Source: Campylobacterales bacterium
Lineage (GTDB): Bacteria > Campylobacterota > Campylobacteria > Campylobacterales > Sulfurimonadaceae
Length of the DNA: 64,000 nucleotides
Reading direction: 5' to 3'
NCBI GenBank assembly: GCA_024280035.1
Contig: JAJRQV010000063.1
Span: 1-64,000 of the forward strand
Part shown: positions 8,123-17,698 of the stretch, one piece after another
How the letters are laid out: each line of letters opens with the position of its first letter
Position numbering within the stretch: position 1 is the first letter of the stretch
Notes under the pieces: generated by a model
Databases searched by the model: none
Told to the model about the DNA's origin: nothing
What the model saw: only the letters and a program-made list of their open reading frames with translations
Program-made: the position numbers and the translations under genes

Positions 8123-9229
8123 ATGCTGAGTGTGAAAGATTTACATAAATTTTCAAAAGAACTTAATGTTTTATATGTTGAAGATGATGACAATTTAAGA
8201 GAAGAGACCCAATCTCTTCTTATCACTCTTTTTCAAAGTATCACTACGGCAATAGATGGAGAGCATGGTCTACAGGAGTATAATCAAAACTTTTACGATC
8301 TTGTTATTAGTGATGTAAATATGCCCCGTATGAATGGTATTGAGATGTGTAAAAGTATTAAGGAGATTAATCCTGAACAAAAAATTCTTATTGTTTCGGC
8401 ACATGATGAGTCAGAAATATTAATGAGCCTTATTAAAACAGGAGCAAGTGGTTTTATCTTAAAACCCATGACCTTAGATAATTTAGTTATCTCTCTTTAT
8501 CCTGTTTGTCGAGATGCTCAAACTCAAAAAATGAATATTCAACTGGTTAATGAACTTAATGAAAAAAACAGACTTTTAGAAAAACAGAATCATGAGTTAA
8601 GAGCACTGAGTAATACCATTGAAACGAAACACTTCCAGTTGGCACAAGTTTTAAAAGAGTGTGAACCTGAAGAAGAAACACCTACACAAAACACCAATAA
8701 AGAAGAACCACTTCCTTCAACAGACAATACTCTTTTAAATGATTATTTTGAAAATGATACCGATGAGGGAGAAGAAAATATTCTTCTTTTAAGTGAACAT
8801 TGTGAAGATCTGAGTGAGATTTTTTCTGATATACCAGAAATTATTGCCCGTTATATTAATCACCCCAATAAGCATGAGATAGAACTTATTACAAAAAACC
8901 TTTCAAGAGCAGCCTCTGTTCTTGTTTTTTATACACCCTACCTTGATATTATCGCCTCTAGTTTTTCAGAACTAGCCACAGCAATGACGGAAAACACAGA
9001 CGAATTTATTGAACTGATGACACGTGATCCACAAAGTATTCTTATGCTTTTTGATGCGGTAAGTTCTGATATAGAAAGGTATATTGAAAGGTTTTCTGTT
9101 GAATCATTAGCAATGAAGAATATTCATCATATTCATGAACCCACTGCCTTAAGTATTCAACAAATTATTACACTTTTTGTTCCCCAAGAAGAGAGTGAAG
9201 TCGAAACCGACGATATTTTTGATTTTTGA
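8123..9229 (+). CDS. Response regulator with receiver domain and unassigned C-terminal domain
   Basis: Residues 14-125 form a CheY-like receiver: acidic pocket VEDDD (19-23), phosphoacceptor Asp64 in SDVNMPRMNG, Ser92 and Lys114 (LKPM). A helical, coiled-coil-like linker (128-160) and a very acidic stretch follow. Residues 210-340 are helical and match no output domain I recognise; there is no helix-turn-helix, GGDEF, EAL, HD-GYP or kinase motif. It may act through protein contacts. No histidine kinase is adjacent. It is a plus-strand gene inside an otherwise minus-strand housekeeping run, which suggests later insertion or a private promoter. The downstream heptamer repeat marks the convergent junction with ispH. 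Confidence 0.8.
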   Translation: MLSVKDLHKFSKELNVLYVEDDDNLREETQSLLITLFQSITTAIDGEHGLQEYNQNFYDLVISDVNMPRMNGIEMCKSIKEINPEQKILIVSAHDESEILMSLIKTGASGFILKPMTLDNLVISLYPVCRDAQTQKMNIQLVNELNEKNRLLEKQNHELRALSNTIETKHFQLAQVLKECEPEEETPTQNTNKEEPLPSTDNTLLNDYFENDTDEGEENILLLSEHCEDLSEIFSDIPEIIARYINHPNKHEIELITKNLSRAASVLVFYTPYLDIIASSFSELATAMTENTDEFIELMTRDPQSILMLFDAVSSDIERYIERFSVESLAMKNIHHIHEPTALSIQQIITLFVPQEESEVETDDIFDF

Positions 9230-9230
9230 A

Positions 9231-9250
9231 AGAAGGTAGAAGGTAGAAGG
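9231..9250. repeat. Heptamer tandem repeat AGAAGGT, about three copies
   Basis: AGAAGGT occurs at 9231-9237 and 9238-9244, then AGAAGG at 9245-9250. It begins right after the response-regulator stop, in the convergent gap before ispH. Function unknown. A different heptamer repeat sits in another convergent gap at 60748. Confidence 0.8.
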
Positions 9251-9296
9251 ATGTCTCAAATATACTTCATTCCGTCTTCTTCTATTATTTTCTAGC

Positions 9297-10124
9297 CTAA
9301 CTTAAGGCTTTTATCTTGTCCATAACTTGTGTAATAATCCAGTCAGGTGTTGAAGCACCAGCAGAGATTCCGCAGTTCTTTTTATTAAAAAACCAAGATT
9401 CATCTAAATCATCAGGGCCTTCAACTAAATAAGAGTTTTCACAGTTCTCTTTTGAAATTGCATGTAACTGTTTGGTGTTTGAAGAGTTTTTACCCCCTAT
9501 AACAACCATAACATCTGAAACTTTTGAAAGTTTTCTAACCGCATCTTGGTTATCAAAGGTTGCATTACAAATCGTATTAAACACACGCACCTCTTTATGC
9601 GAACGCATTAAAAAGTTACACACCTTCATAAAGTCATCAACCTTACGTGTTGTTTGTGCCACCACGGCAATCTTCTCTTTAAAAACTTTACCCTTTAATT
9701 CCGCCACATCTTCAACTACTGTTGCACCCGTATCAGAGTAAGACATTACCCCCTTAATTTCAGGATGATTAACATCACCAAAAATGACAATATCATATCC
9801 ATCTTTAGACATCTCTTCACAAATTTGCTGGGGTTTTGTCACATAAGGGCAGGTAGCATCCGTAACTTCTACCTTTCTCTGTTTTAAAAAAGCTAATTCA
9901 CTTTTTGGAATACCATGGGTTCGAATAACTGCTTTGTCACCCGTGGTAAAAGAGTTAATATTTTCTATTAAAGAGACATCAAAATCTTCTTTAAGACGAT
10001 TAATCTCTTTTGAGTTATGAATAAGGGGTCCATATGTTGCTGAACCGACACTCTCTTCTGCGATTTTAATCGCACGTTTTACACCAAAACAAAAGCCATA
10101 ATTTTCAGCCAATTCAATTTTCAT
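9297..10124 (-). CDS. ispH: 4-hydroxy-3-methylbut-2-enyl diphosphate reductase
   Basis: This is the last enzyme of the MEP isoprenoid pathway, converting HMBPP to IPP and DMAPP with a [4Fe-4S] cluster. The 275-residue length is typical. The three cluster cysteines are visible in GFCFGVKRA (Cys12), DATCPYV (near 96) and NTICNATFDNQ (near 191). THGIPK carries a conserved substrate-pocket His. The start lies one base after the aroA stop, so the two are almost certainly co-transcribed. This aroA-ispH-rpsA order is a Campylobacterota hallmark. The IPP/DMAPP made would feed the polyprenyl synthase encoded at 26765-27661. Confidence 0.97.
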   Translation of the reverse strand: MKIELAENYGFCFGVKRAIKIAEESVGSATYGPLIHNSKEINRLKEDFDVSLIENINSFTTGDKAVIRTHGIPKSELAFLKQRKVEVTDATCPYVTKPQQICEEMSKDGYDIVIFGDVNHPEIKGVMSYSDTGATVVEDVAELKGKVFKEKIAVVAQTTRKVDDFMKVCNFLMRSHKEVRVFNTICNATFDNQDAVRKLSKVSDVMVVIGGKNSSNTKQLHAISKENCENSYLVEGPDDLDESWFFNKKNCGISAGASTPDWIITQVMDKIKALS

Positions 10125-10125
10125 C

Positions 10126-11406
10126 TTATAACTCCACCTTTGTAATTTGAGCTAAAATATCAAAGAAATTTGGAAATGAGGTCTGAATACAGTCAATATC
10201 TTCAATTTTCATTCCACATTTTAAACCACCAATAGCAAAACTCATTGCAATTCTATGATCACCAAAAGAGTTAATCAAAGCAGGTTGAAGAGTTCCCCCC
10301 GTTACGGTATAACCATCTTCAAATTCTGTTGTTTTAATATCACAATTTTTTAGATTATCAACAACAGTAGAAATTCTATCCGACTCTTTTACTCTTAACT
10401 CTTCAGCATTTTTAATAATACTTGTACCCTCTGCACATGCCATAGCAATAGACAAGGCAGGAAGTTCATCAATTAACCAAGAGATATTGTCTTCAATGGT
10501 AATTGCCTTTAAAGGGGCAGATTTTACATAAATATCACCAATAGGTTCATACTTTTCATTTTTTAATTCATAAGTGATTTTCGCACCCATTCGCTCTAGT
10601 GCCTTAAAGGCTTCAATACGAGTAGGATTAAAGGTAACCCCTTCAATAACAACTTCTGCATCTGGCGTAATCGCAGCAGCTACTGCAAAGAAAAAAGCAG
10701 ATGATGGGTCTGCTGGAACACGAATATGAAGAGGTTCAAGAAGCCCCTTTAAGGGTTTGATTTTTGTAACAAGCCCTTTAACTTCTAACTCTGCCCCCAT
10801 ACCTTTTAGCATTCTTTCAGTATGGTCACGAGAAAGTTCAGGTTCTTCATAAGAACATTCCCCATCAGCAGACAATGCAGCTAAAATCATTGCTGATTTC
10901 ACCTGAGCAGAAGCAATTTTCGACTTATACGTAAAGGCTTTTAAAGAACCTCCACGAATACTTAATGGAGCTAAATCACCCTCTTGTCTTCCATCTAAAA
11001 AAGCACCAATATCTTTTAAAGGAGTTGTTACACGTTTCATAGGACGACGTTTTAAATATTCATCACCTGTAAGAATGAAATGCCCCTTTGCAGAGGCTAA
11101 TAAACCACAAAAAAGACGCATACCTGTTCCTGAATTTCCACAATCTAAAATATCAAAAGATTCTTGAATACCCTGTGAACTAATACGAAGCACTTTTCCA
11201 TCATCTACCACTTTTGCACCTAAATCTTTTACAATCTGAAGGGTGTTCATTGTATCTTCTGCACGTAAAAAGTTTTCTACTACAGATTCACCCTTAGCTA
11301 AAAGAGAGAACATTGCAGATCGGTGTGAAATTGACTTATCCGGTGCAATTGCATCACACTTTAAACGAAAGCCTTGTGTTATTGAGTAGATGGTAGCTTT
11401 TTTCAT
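10126..11406 (-). CDS. aroA: 3-phosphoshikimate 1-carboxyvinyltransferase (EPSP synthase)
   Basis: The sixth shikimate-pathway step joins PEP to shikimate 3-phosphate. The 426-residue protein shows [11 protein letters not shown] (23-33, with the substrate-binding Lys and Ser-His-Arg), [10 protein letters not shown] with the PEP loop, LKRRPMKRV, and [10 protein letters not shown] near the C-terminus. The start overlaps the pheT stop by four bases (ATGA) and the gene ends one base before ispH, placing it inside a tight pheS-pheT-aroA-ispH transcript. Confidence 0.97.
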   Translation of the reverse strand: MKKATIYSITQGFRLKCDAIAPDKSISHRSAMFSLLAKGESVVENFLRAEDTMNTLQIVKDLGAKVVDDGKVLRISSQGIQESFDILDCGNSGTGMRLFCGLLASAKGHFILTGDEYLKRRPMKRVTTPLKDIGAFLDGRQEGDLAPLSIRGGSLKAFTYKSKIASAQVKSAMILAALSADGECSYEEPELSRDHTERMLKGMGAELEVKGLVTKIKPLKGLLEPLHIRVPADPSSAFFFAVAAAITPDAEVVIEGVTFNPTRIEAFKALERMGAKITYELKNEKYEPIGDIYVKSAPLKAITIEDNISWLIDELPALSIAMACAEGTSIIKNAEELRVKESDRISTVVDNLKNCDIKTTEFEDGYTVTGGTLQPALINSFGDHRIAMSFAIGGLKCGMKIEDIDCIQTSFPNFFDILAQITKVEL

Positions 11407-13733
11407 CGTAATGCAATCCCAAGTTCTTTATTTAAAGCACTAAGAATAGTGTCCATTGATGATGTAATATCTTCTTCTTCTAGGGTTTTTTCCTCAGACT
11501 GAAGCATAAAACGTAGGGTTAGACTCATATTATCACCCAATTCTTCACTCTCGTACGTATCTACAGGATAAAAACGAATCACTTCAGCACTCTGTACTTG
11601 AGTAATCACATCTTTTAAGTCTGCGTACTTCAAAGATTTAGGAATAACTACAGAAAGGTCTCTGTATGAAGCTTGAAACTTAGAAAAAGAGGAAAACACA
11701 TCAAGAGTAAACTTAAGTGTATCAAAATCAAGTTCACATAAATATGTACTTTCTAAGTCATATTTTTTAGCAACACTAGGATGAAGTTTAAACAGACTTC
11801 CTATAACTTCACCCTTAACAAGCATTTCGGCACTTTGGTAAGGGTGCGCTAAACCATGACTTAATTCAACTTCTCTTAGTTCAAAGTCACCAATAACATT
11901 AGAAATAATCTGTACAAATTTCTCAAAACCAATAGCATTTGGTTTACCATTATTACGTACACCTTCAACACTGTCTGCGCCTGAAAATGAAAAAGCCATT
12001 TTAATTGACTCATTACGCTGTGCATCAAAAACAGAACCAACTTCAAATAGTTTAACCTGTTTACGACCTACCTTTGTATTGGCAGAAGAGGCTTCAACTA
12101 GACCCAGTAAAAGTGTTGAACGAAGGGTGTCTAAGGTACCTGCTATTGGATTTAAAAGGTCAAGTTTCTCTTCAACTAGAGGAAAATCAAACTCTTGAAG
12201 AACAGCTCTTTCATTAAAAACAAATTGAACAGATTCAAAGAAACCACAGTCCGCAGCACGCTGACGATAGTGCTTACGTTTGGCAAAAAATACACTTGCA
12301 TCATTTTTATGCACTTTTTCAGTAAAAGAGTATGCCTGAGAAGGGATATTATCAATTCCAATAAGACGTACAATCTCTTCAACTATATCTTGATCATGAC
12401 TCACATCATGTCTGAATTGAGGTACAGAAATAACTATCTGCCCAGTTTGTGACTTAAGTACTCCAAAACCTAGATTTTTAAGCAGTTGAGTAATATATGT
12501 CTTATCTACATCCATACCAATGATATTATTAATATCTTTAATGCTCATATGCAACACCTTCTCTTCATACGAAGAGCGAAGTTCTAAGGTTCCCCCATAA
12601 ATCTCTGTTTGTGCATAAGTATTGAAAAGTTCTTGACAGTACTCTAAACCAAAATCTAAGTCTGGCTCAGAACCACGTGATGTGCGGTAAAAAAGAGGTC
12701 CATTTTCAATCTTTTTCTCTGCCATCTTTCGTGAAATAACATCGGGTTGAATATAAGAAGCCTCAATAATCATAATCTCGTCTTCATCTGTAACACGTGA
12801 AGAGTCATACTGAACAATACCCACTGTTGAAGCTTTTTCAAGCCCTTGAACAACAGCATAATCATCTTCATCCTGAGCTAAGGTAATCTGCGCTTTTTCT
12901 TGTTCTATTGGAAAAGCAGAGTAACCATAAGCACGTAAAATAACACCTGAAGAGTAGGTTGCATAAAATAAAAGGGCATCAATAGCAGACTGACATACCT
13001 CTTCCACCATAGACAGACGTAAACGAAGCAATAAAGGAAGGGTGAAATCACTCTTTTTAAGTGCCTTATACATTAGGTCAACATCTGCATTTTTGGAGTG
13101 GTTAAGATGTAAAATACGCCCTATTCCCACCTGTTTCTCTTCAATTTGAGCCTTTGGACGCTCTTTAATCTCAATATCAAATGCTGCTGAAAGATCACGA
13201 GCAACCCCATTAATACTTAAACAATCACCACGGTTAGCTGTTAACTCTAATTCAATTAAGTCATCATTGAAATAAGGGTTTTGACTTAACTCAGAACCTA
13301 ATTTTAAACTACCAATACTCTCATCAAGAACCATAATTCCATCTTCAAGTTTAGGCAGACCCAGTTCTGTTGATGAACAGATCATTCCTACAGACTCAAT
13401 CCCACGAAGTTCAACAGGTTTAATCTTAAGACCACCAGGCATAACTGCACCAATAGTCGCTACAGCAACATAAATATCTGCACGAACATTTGAAGCACCA
13501 CAAACAATCTGACGAACTGAGGTTCCAATATCTACCTTACAAACATTTAATTTATCAGCATCAGGGTGTTCTTCACACTCAAGTACCTTACCAATTACAA
13601 TCTTTTTAGGAACACTATAAACTTCATGTCTATCAACTTCTAAACCAATAGAGTTAAATGTTTTACACAGTTCAGCACCGCTTTTGCCCTTAATATCAAT
13701 CCACTCGTTTAACCAGCTTTTTGTAATAATCAT
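11403..13733 (-). CDS. pheT: Phenylalanyl-tRNA synthetase beta subunit
   Basis: It forms the alpha2-beta2 enzyme with PheS that charges tRNA-Phe. The 776-residue length is standard. The order is an OB-fold tRNA-binding domain ([20 protein letters not shown], 47-66), B3/B4 editing region, B5 domain, catalytic-like core with [17 protein letters not shown], and a C-terminal ferredoxin-like anticodon-binding domain (FPKFQ-type motif [14 protein letters not shown], about 680). Four-base overlaps with both pheS and aroA indicate translational coupling. No lesion was seen. Confidence 0.97.
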   Translation of the reverse strand: MIITKSWLNEWIDIKGKSGAELCKTFNSIGLEVDRHEVYSVPKKIVIGKVLECEEHPDADKLNVCKVDIGTSVRQIVCGASNVRADIYVAVATIGAVMPGGLKIKPVELRGIESVGMICSSTELGLPKLEDGIMVLDESIGSLKLGSELSQNPYFNDDLIELELTANRGDCLSINGVARDLSAAFDIEIKERPKAQIEEKQVGIGRILHLNHSKNADVDLMYKALKKSDFTLPLLLRLRLSMVEEVCQSAIDALLFYATYSSGVILRAYGYSAFPIEQEKAQITLAQDEDDYAVVQGLEKASTVGIVQYDSSRVTDEDEIMIIEASYIQPDVISRKMAEKKIENGPLFYRTSRGSEPDLDFGLEYCQELFNTYAQTEIYGGTLELRSSYEEKVLHMSIKDINNIIGMDVDKTYITQLLKNLGFGVLKSQTGQIVISVPQFRHDVSHDQDIVEEIVRLIGIDNIPSQAYSFTEKVHKNDASVFFAKRKHYRQRAADCGFFESVQFVFNERAVLQEFDFPLVEEKLDLLNPIAGTLDTLRSTLLLGLVEASSANTKVGRKQVKLFEVGSVFDAQRNESIKMAFSFSGADSVEGVRNNGKPNAIGFEKFVQIISNVIGDFELREVELSHGLAHPYQSAEMLVKGEVIGSLFKLHPSVAKKYDLESTYLCELDFDTLKFTLDVFSSFSKFQASYRDLSVVIPKSLKYADLKDVITQVQSAEVIRFYPVDTYESEELGDNMSLTLRFMLQSEEKTLEEEDITSSMDTILSALNKELGIALR

Positions 13734-14722
13734 CTAAATTGCTCCAATAGTCTTACATCACCTTCAAATAGGCTTCTTAAATCAGGGATTTGGTGAATAA
13801 GCATTGCAAAACGCTCAATTCCTAAACCAAAGGCATATCCACTTACCTCTTTATAACCCACAGCCTTAAATACATTAGGATCAACAATTCTACAACCAAG
13901 GACTTCTAACCAACCTGTTTTTGAACAGACACGACAGCCATCACCCTTACAAAAGATACATGAGATATCTACTTCAGCAGAAGGTTCTGTAAAAGGAAAG
14001 AATGAAGGACGAAAACGTACTTCCACATCACCAAACATATAATGAAGAAAACCTTCTAAAATACACTTCAAGTTAGCAAAAGAGACCTTTCCTTTATCAT
14101 CAACTAAAAGCCCTTCAATTTGATGAAACATTGGTGTATGTGTAATATCGAAGTCACGTCTAAATACAGAACCTGGAGCAATCATACGAATAGGTGGTTG
14201 AGTATTCATCATTGTTCTAATTTGAACAGGAGAGGTATGCGTACGTAAGAGGGTTTCATCTTTGAAGTAAAAAGTATCTTGCATATCACGTGCAGGATGG
14301 TACTTTGGAAGATTAAGTGCTTCAAAATTATGAAAATCATCTTCAACCATAGGTCCTGTTTCAACAGAAAAATTAAGGTTTGTAAAGTACTCAATAACTC
14401 TATCCATTGTATCCATAACAGGATGCGTAGCCCCACGCTCACAAAGAGGTGAAAATAAAGATACATCAATACCTTCTGCCTTCATCGCTTCTTTTAATGC
14501 TTGAGTTTCAAGAATAACTTTTTTTTCATTCAAAGCACTATTGAGTTTCGCTTTCATTTCATTAAGTTCTTTAGCAATCTTTGCTTTTTCTTCGTTTGGC
14601 GCACTTTTCATCTCGGCAAAGGCCTTAGCTAAAACACCTTTTTTACCAAAAACAGCAATACGAATCTCTTCTATTGCTGCTGTTGAGTCACAACTATCTA
14701 TTTTTTCTATCCACTCGGTCAA
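13730..14722 (-). CDS. pheS: Phenylalanyl-tRNA synthetase alpha subunit
   Basis: The 330-residue catalytic subunit has an N-terminal coiled coil (about 1-85) and class II synthetase motifs: [42 protein letters not shown] (motif 2) and [10 protein letters not shown] (motif 3). A CxxC pair cluster ([12 protein letters not shown]) occurs before motif 3, as in many bacterial PheS. The start codon is TTG with AAGGAA six bases upstream. It heads the pheS-pheT-aroA-ispH run and is probably driven by the -10 near 14795. Confidence 0.97.
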   Translation of the reverse strand: MTEWIEKIDSCDSTAAIEEIRIAVFGKKGVLAKAFAEMKSAPNEEKAKIAKELNEMKAKLNSALNEKKVILETQALKEAMKAEGIDVSLFSPLCERGATHPVMDTMDRVIEYFTNLNFSVETGPMVEDDFHNFEALNLPKYHPARDMQDTFYFKDETLLRTHTSPVQIRTMMNTQPPIRMIAPGSVFRRDFDITHTPMFHQIEGLLVDDKGKVSFANLKCILEGFLHYMFGDVEVRFRPSFFPFTEPSAEVDISCIFCKGDGCRVCSKTGWLEVLGCRIVDPNVFKAVGYKEVSGYAFGLGIERFAMLIHQIPDLRSLFEGDVRLLEQFR

Positions 14723-14794
14723 AGTAGTTCCTTTTATTACCGTATCTTCTTAAAACAAGATTCACGCATAAATATTTCATATTATATTCTCGCG

Positions 14795-14800
14795 ATTATA
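14795..14800 (-). promoter_or_regulatory. Putative -10 element of pheS
   Basis: TATAAT on the minus strand (context GTCTATAATCG) about 73 bases before the pheS start. A second TATAAT lies at 14781-14786. The 217-base divergent gap to the HIT gene holds no ORF that I can support. Confidence 0.4.
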
Positions 14801-14893
14801 GACAAAGTACCATTACAACCTGCTTTAATACTTCTAAGTTTTTAAAATCTTATCTTTAATTATACTTCTCTTAGGTATTTATCCCAATTAGGT

Positions 14894-14899
14894 TATAAT
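14894..14899 (+). promoter_or_regulatory. Putative -10 element of the HIT gene
   Basis: TATAAT in GGTTATAATATT, 40 bases before the HIT-family start, with an A/T-rich upstream region and an AAGGAA ribosome site at about 14930. Confidence 0.5.
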
Positions 14900-14939
14900 A
14901 TTTTTAATATCAATTAATTAATGTATTAAGGAAACTAAA

Positions 14940-15296
14940 ATGTGTCTATTTTGTAAAATTGTAAATAAAGAGATTCCCGCTAATTTAGTCAAAGAAAATG
15001 ATGATTTTTTAGCCTTTCATGATATCAATCCCAAAGCCCCTGTTCACGTTCTTGTTATCCCAAAAGTTCATGTTGACAGTTTCAATGACCTAAGCCCTGA
15101 AACTATGGCAGGTATGACAACTTTTATTCAAGAAGTAGCTAAAGATACAGGAGTTAAAGAAGCAGGTTATAGAGTCATTACAAATGTAGGTGATAATGGT
15201 GGTCAAGAGGTTAAGCATTTACATTGGCATGTGCTGGGTGGAGCTAAGTTAGCATGGGGTCATTTTGCAGATGCTGATTCTAAGAACTTCCTTTAA
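14940..15296 (+). CDS. HIT-family nucleotide-binding protein (HINT-like)
   Basis: This 118-residue protein has the histidine-triad motif HLHWHVLGG (about 98-106) and an N-terminal CLFCKIVNKEIPA segment typical of HinT purine-nucleoside phosphoramidases. It probably hydrolyses adenosine phosphoramidates in the cytoplasm; the physiological substrate is not settled for the family. It is divergent from pheS, the same arrangement as in Campylobacter. Own promoter and AAGGAA ribosome site. Confidence 0.93.
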   Translation: MCLFCKIVNKEIPANLVKENDDFLAFHDINPKAPVHVLVIPKVHVDSFNDLSPETMAGMTTFIQEVAKDTGVKEAGYRVITNVGDNGGQEVKHLHWHVLGGAKLAWGHFADADSKNFL

Positions 15297-15419
15297 TAAT
15301 TAGCTTTCTTTTTAAATAAGTTAGATTGAGATTACTTTATATGAGCATTGTACCTTCCCGCGATACGGAAACGTACTTACAATAAAAATAAAGTACTCTC
15401 AAGAAAAGCAAAAGAACTC

Positions 15420-15521
15420 CTAAGGATTCTCTCCCCACTCTCTTCCCTTTAAAACATCAATAAGCTCAGTAAGCAAAAACACACTAATTAAAGTTATTAT
15501 CGTATAGATAAAATAAGTCAT
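15420..15521 (-). CDS. Small single-helix membrane protein (33 residues)
   Basis: ATG at 15519-15521 follows an AAGGA ribosome site at good spacing. The frame encodes 33 residues: a hydrophobic helix (FIYTIITLISVFLL, residues 4-17), then a charged tail (ELIDVLKGREWGENP) and TAG. The well-placed ribosome site and the helix-plus-polar-tail layout argue for a real small membrane protein, but I do not recognise it and codon statistics cannot decide at this length. It lies alone in the 495-base gap between the HIT and OsmC genes; apart from it and the hairpin at 15739 I see nothing there. Confidence 0.45.
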   Translation of the reverse strand: MTYFIYTIITLISVFLLTELIDVLKGREWGENP

Positions 15522-15738
15522 TAAAATTCCTTAATTAAAAAGTAAACAGATTATAAACAATTTTTAATTTTATAGAAGAAAATATTGCAAATTAATAGAT
15601 TTTTTTTAGTAAAAGTATTCCTAAATATCACTATATAAAAGAAGTATAATTCTTATAATAGAGATTTTAGGGAGTCTGTATAAAAATTATAGATAAAAGT
15701 AATTTAAGCTAAAGAAGTCAAATCTGTTTTAAGACAGT

Positions 15739-15757
15739 GAAACACCAAAAGTGTTTC
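15739..15757. terminator. Possible intrinsic terminator between the small ORF and the OsmC gene
   Basis: GAAACAC (15739-15745) pairs with GTGTTTC (15751-15757) across a five-base CAAAA loop. It lies 35 bases beyond the end of the minus-strand OsmC gene. The T content after it is weak, so termination is uncertain. Confidence 0.4.
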
Positions 15758-15791
15758 TTCTAAGTATAAAACAGCTCTAAATACTCAAGAT

Positions 15792-16259
15792 TTAAGAGGG
15801 GCAACACCCATCAATAGCACCAAAGTCTGTAGATATAGGTTCACCTGAAATAATTTCTGCATTATCTTTAATTATAATATCATTATGAACTACTGAATAC
15901 GTAAGTTTTGTAACCCCACGAATAGTATTAAGTGTTGAACAGTAGGTCTCTATACTTGCCATTACCCAACGTGCAGCAAGCTCATCTTCAGCAGATGAAT
16001 TAAAACTGTACTCTAAATGCAAGGTATTAAATTTTCTTGGCATATCTTCATTTCTTACTACATCTCCACCGACTTCAAGATGAGTAACTTCATAACCTTG
16101 ATTTTTAGGGACTAAGATAAGGTCTGTTGCTGAACAGCTAATAATTCCTGCTAAAAAATATTCAACAGGAGAAATAACAGGACAGTCAATTATAAAAGAA
16201 GAGTTTTCCGTTTTTGCTTCAAACTTCATCCCTTCTTGATGGCTAATCTTTACTCTCAT
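15792..16259 (-). CDS. OsmC-family protein
   Basis: This 155-residue protein has the OsmC/Ohr fold. PVEYFLAGIISCSATDLI (32-49) carries one conserved Cys, and SIETYCSTLNTI (near 102-113) the second. In the family these two cysteines reduce organic hydroperoxides with thiols. The C-terminus ends in a DGCCPS tail with two adjacent cysteines that could bind metal or form a disulfide; this tail is unusual. It starts 11 bases after argH on the same strand, suggesting co-transcription. The precise substrate is unknown. Confidence 0.85.
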   Translation of the reverse strand: MRVKISHQEGMKFEAKTENSSFIIDCPVISPVEYFLAGIISCSATDLILVPKNQGYEVTHLEVGGDVVRNEDMPRKFNTLHLEYSFNSSAEDELAARWVMASIETYCSTLNTIRGVTKLTYSVVHNDIIIKDNAEIISGEPISTDFGAIDGCCPS

Positions 16260-16270
16260 CTTAGAACCTT

Positions 16271-17656
16271 TTATTTATTATTGTCTAACCAAGTGTTAAA
16301 TGCCGCTAACTGTTCTACGGTACGAACGGTTGATGTTCCACCCTCAGACGTTCGTGCATTCATAGAGTTTTTAATACTTAAAAATGGCATTACATTTTTT
16401 TCAATTCTTGCATCAATCGATTTTAACTCTTCAAAGCTAATATCACTAAGGTCAATATTTAATCCTTCTGACTTTGCAACAGCCTTTCCTGTAATGAAAT
16501 GCGCTTCTCTAAAGGGGATATTACAGTGAGATACAAGGTAATCAGCTAAGTCTGTTGCCGAAAGGTGCCCAACCTTACAAGCGGCTTGCATGTTATCTTC
16601 ATGAACCGTTAAAGTAAGCAGAGACTCTTTTAAAATTCTAAGTGAGATTTCAATTGTTTTTACACTATCAAAAACACCCTCTTTATCTTCTTGAGTATCT
16701 TTATTATAAGCTAAAGGTAGACCCTTCATTACCGTTAAAAGACTCATTAAATTTCCATATACACGTCCAGACTTTCCACGAAGAAGTTCTGCTGCATCAG
16801 GGTTTTTCTTTTGAGGCATAATTGAGCTACCTGTTGAATATGCATCTGAAAAAGTAATAAATTTAAACTCATAAGAAGACCATAAAATCATCTCTTCTGC
16901 AAGACGTGAAATATGCATCATTGACATAGAAATATTAAATAAAATTTCAATTGCAAAATCTCTATCACTTACGGTGTCTAAACAGTTTGTACTCACACTA
17001 TCAAAACCAAGAGCATCTGCTGTACTTTTACGGTTAATGTTATGTGGTGTTCCTGCTAAGGCGGCACAACCTAATGGTGAGATATTATTACGGCGATAAG
17101 AATCTTCAAAACGCTCAAAGTCTCTTTTAAACATTGAACCATACGCCATAAGATGAAAGGCAAAATTAGTAGGTTGTGCATGTTGCAAGTGTGTCATCCC
17201 TGGAATCATTGTTTCAGAGTGTTTTGATGCAACCGTATGAAAGGCTCTCATTACTTCATGAATTAAAGAAGCAATTTCTTTATTTTTACGAAGTACATAA
17301 CGTCTAAAATCAACTGCAACTTGGTCATTACGGCTACGTGCAGTATGCACTTTTTTACCTGCATCCCCAATAATAGAAGTTAAACGTTTTTCTATACCCA
17401 TATGAAGGTCTTCATCAGAAAGAACCCATTTAAACTCGCCCGATTCAATCTCTTCTTTAACCTGAGCCAAACCTTTTTTAATAAGTACTAACTCATCTTT
17501 TGTAAGAATTCCCTGCTCTTGTAGCATACTTGCATGAGCAATGGAACCTTCAATATCTTCAACATATAACTCTCTATCATACATAATAGAAGCATTAAAT
17601 TCATCTAAGAGTGATGATGCGCTTTCAGTGAAACGTCCTGACCACATTTTTTCCAT
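16271..17656 (-). CDS. argH: Argininosuccinate lyase
   Basis: The last step of arginine synthesis splits argininosuccinate to arginine and fumarate. The 461-residue length is normal. Visible marks are MWSGRFTES at the N-terminus, [21 protein letters not shown] (with a catalytic-region His) and the superfamily signature [12 protein letters not shown] with the flexible serine loop. It is intact. The upstream neighbour is the cysteine-rich lipoprotein 42 bases away, which is probably a separate unit functionally. Confidence 0.97.
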   Translation of the reverse strand: MEKMWSGRFTESASSLLDEFNASIMYDRELYVEDIEGSIAHASMLQEQGILTKDELVLIKKGLAQVKEEIESGEFKWVLSDEDLHMGIEKRLTSIIGDAGKKVHTARSRNDQVAVDFRRYVLRKNKEIASLIHEVMRAFHTVASKHSETMIPGMTHLQHAQPTNFAFHLMAYGSMFKRDFERFEDSYRRNNISPLGCAALAGTPHNINRKSTADALGFDSVSTNCLDTVSDRDFAIEILFNISMSMMHISRLAEEMILWSSYEFKFITFSDAYSTGSSIMPQKKNPDAAELLRGKSGRVYGNLMSLLTVMKGLPLAYNKDTQEDKEGVFDSVKTIEISLRILKESLLTLTVHEDNMQAACKVGHLSATDLADYLVSHCNIPFREAHFITGKAVAKSEGLNIDLSDISFEELKSIDARIEKNVMPFLSIKNSMNARTSEGGTSTVRTVEQLAAFNTWLDNNK

Positions 17657-17698
17657 AATCGATTCTCCGATTTTTAAAGTGTGGTATTTTAGCGAAAA

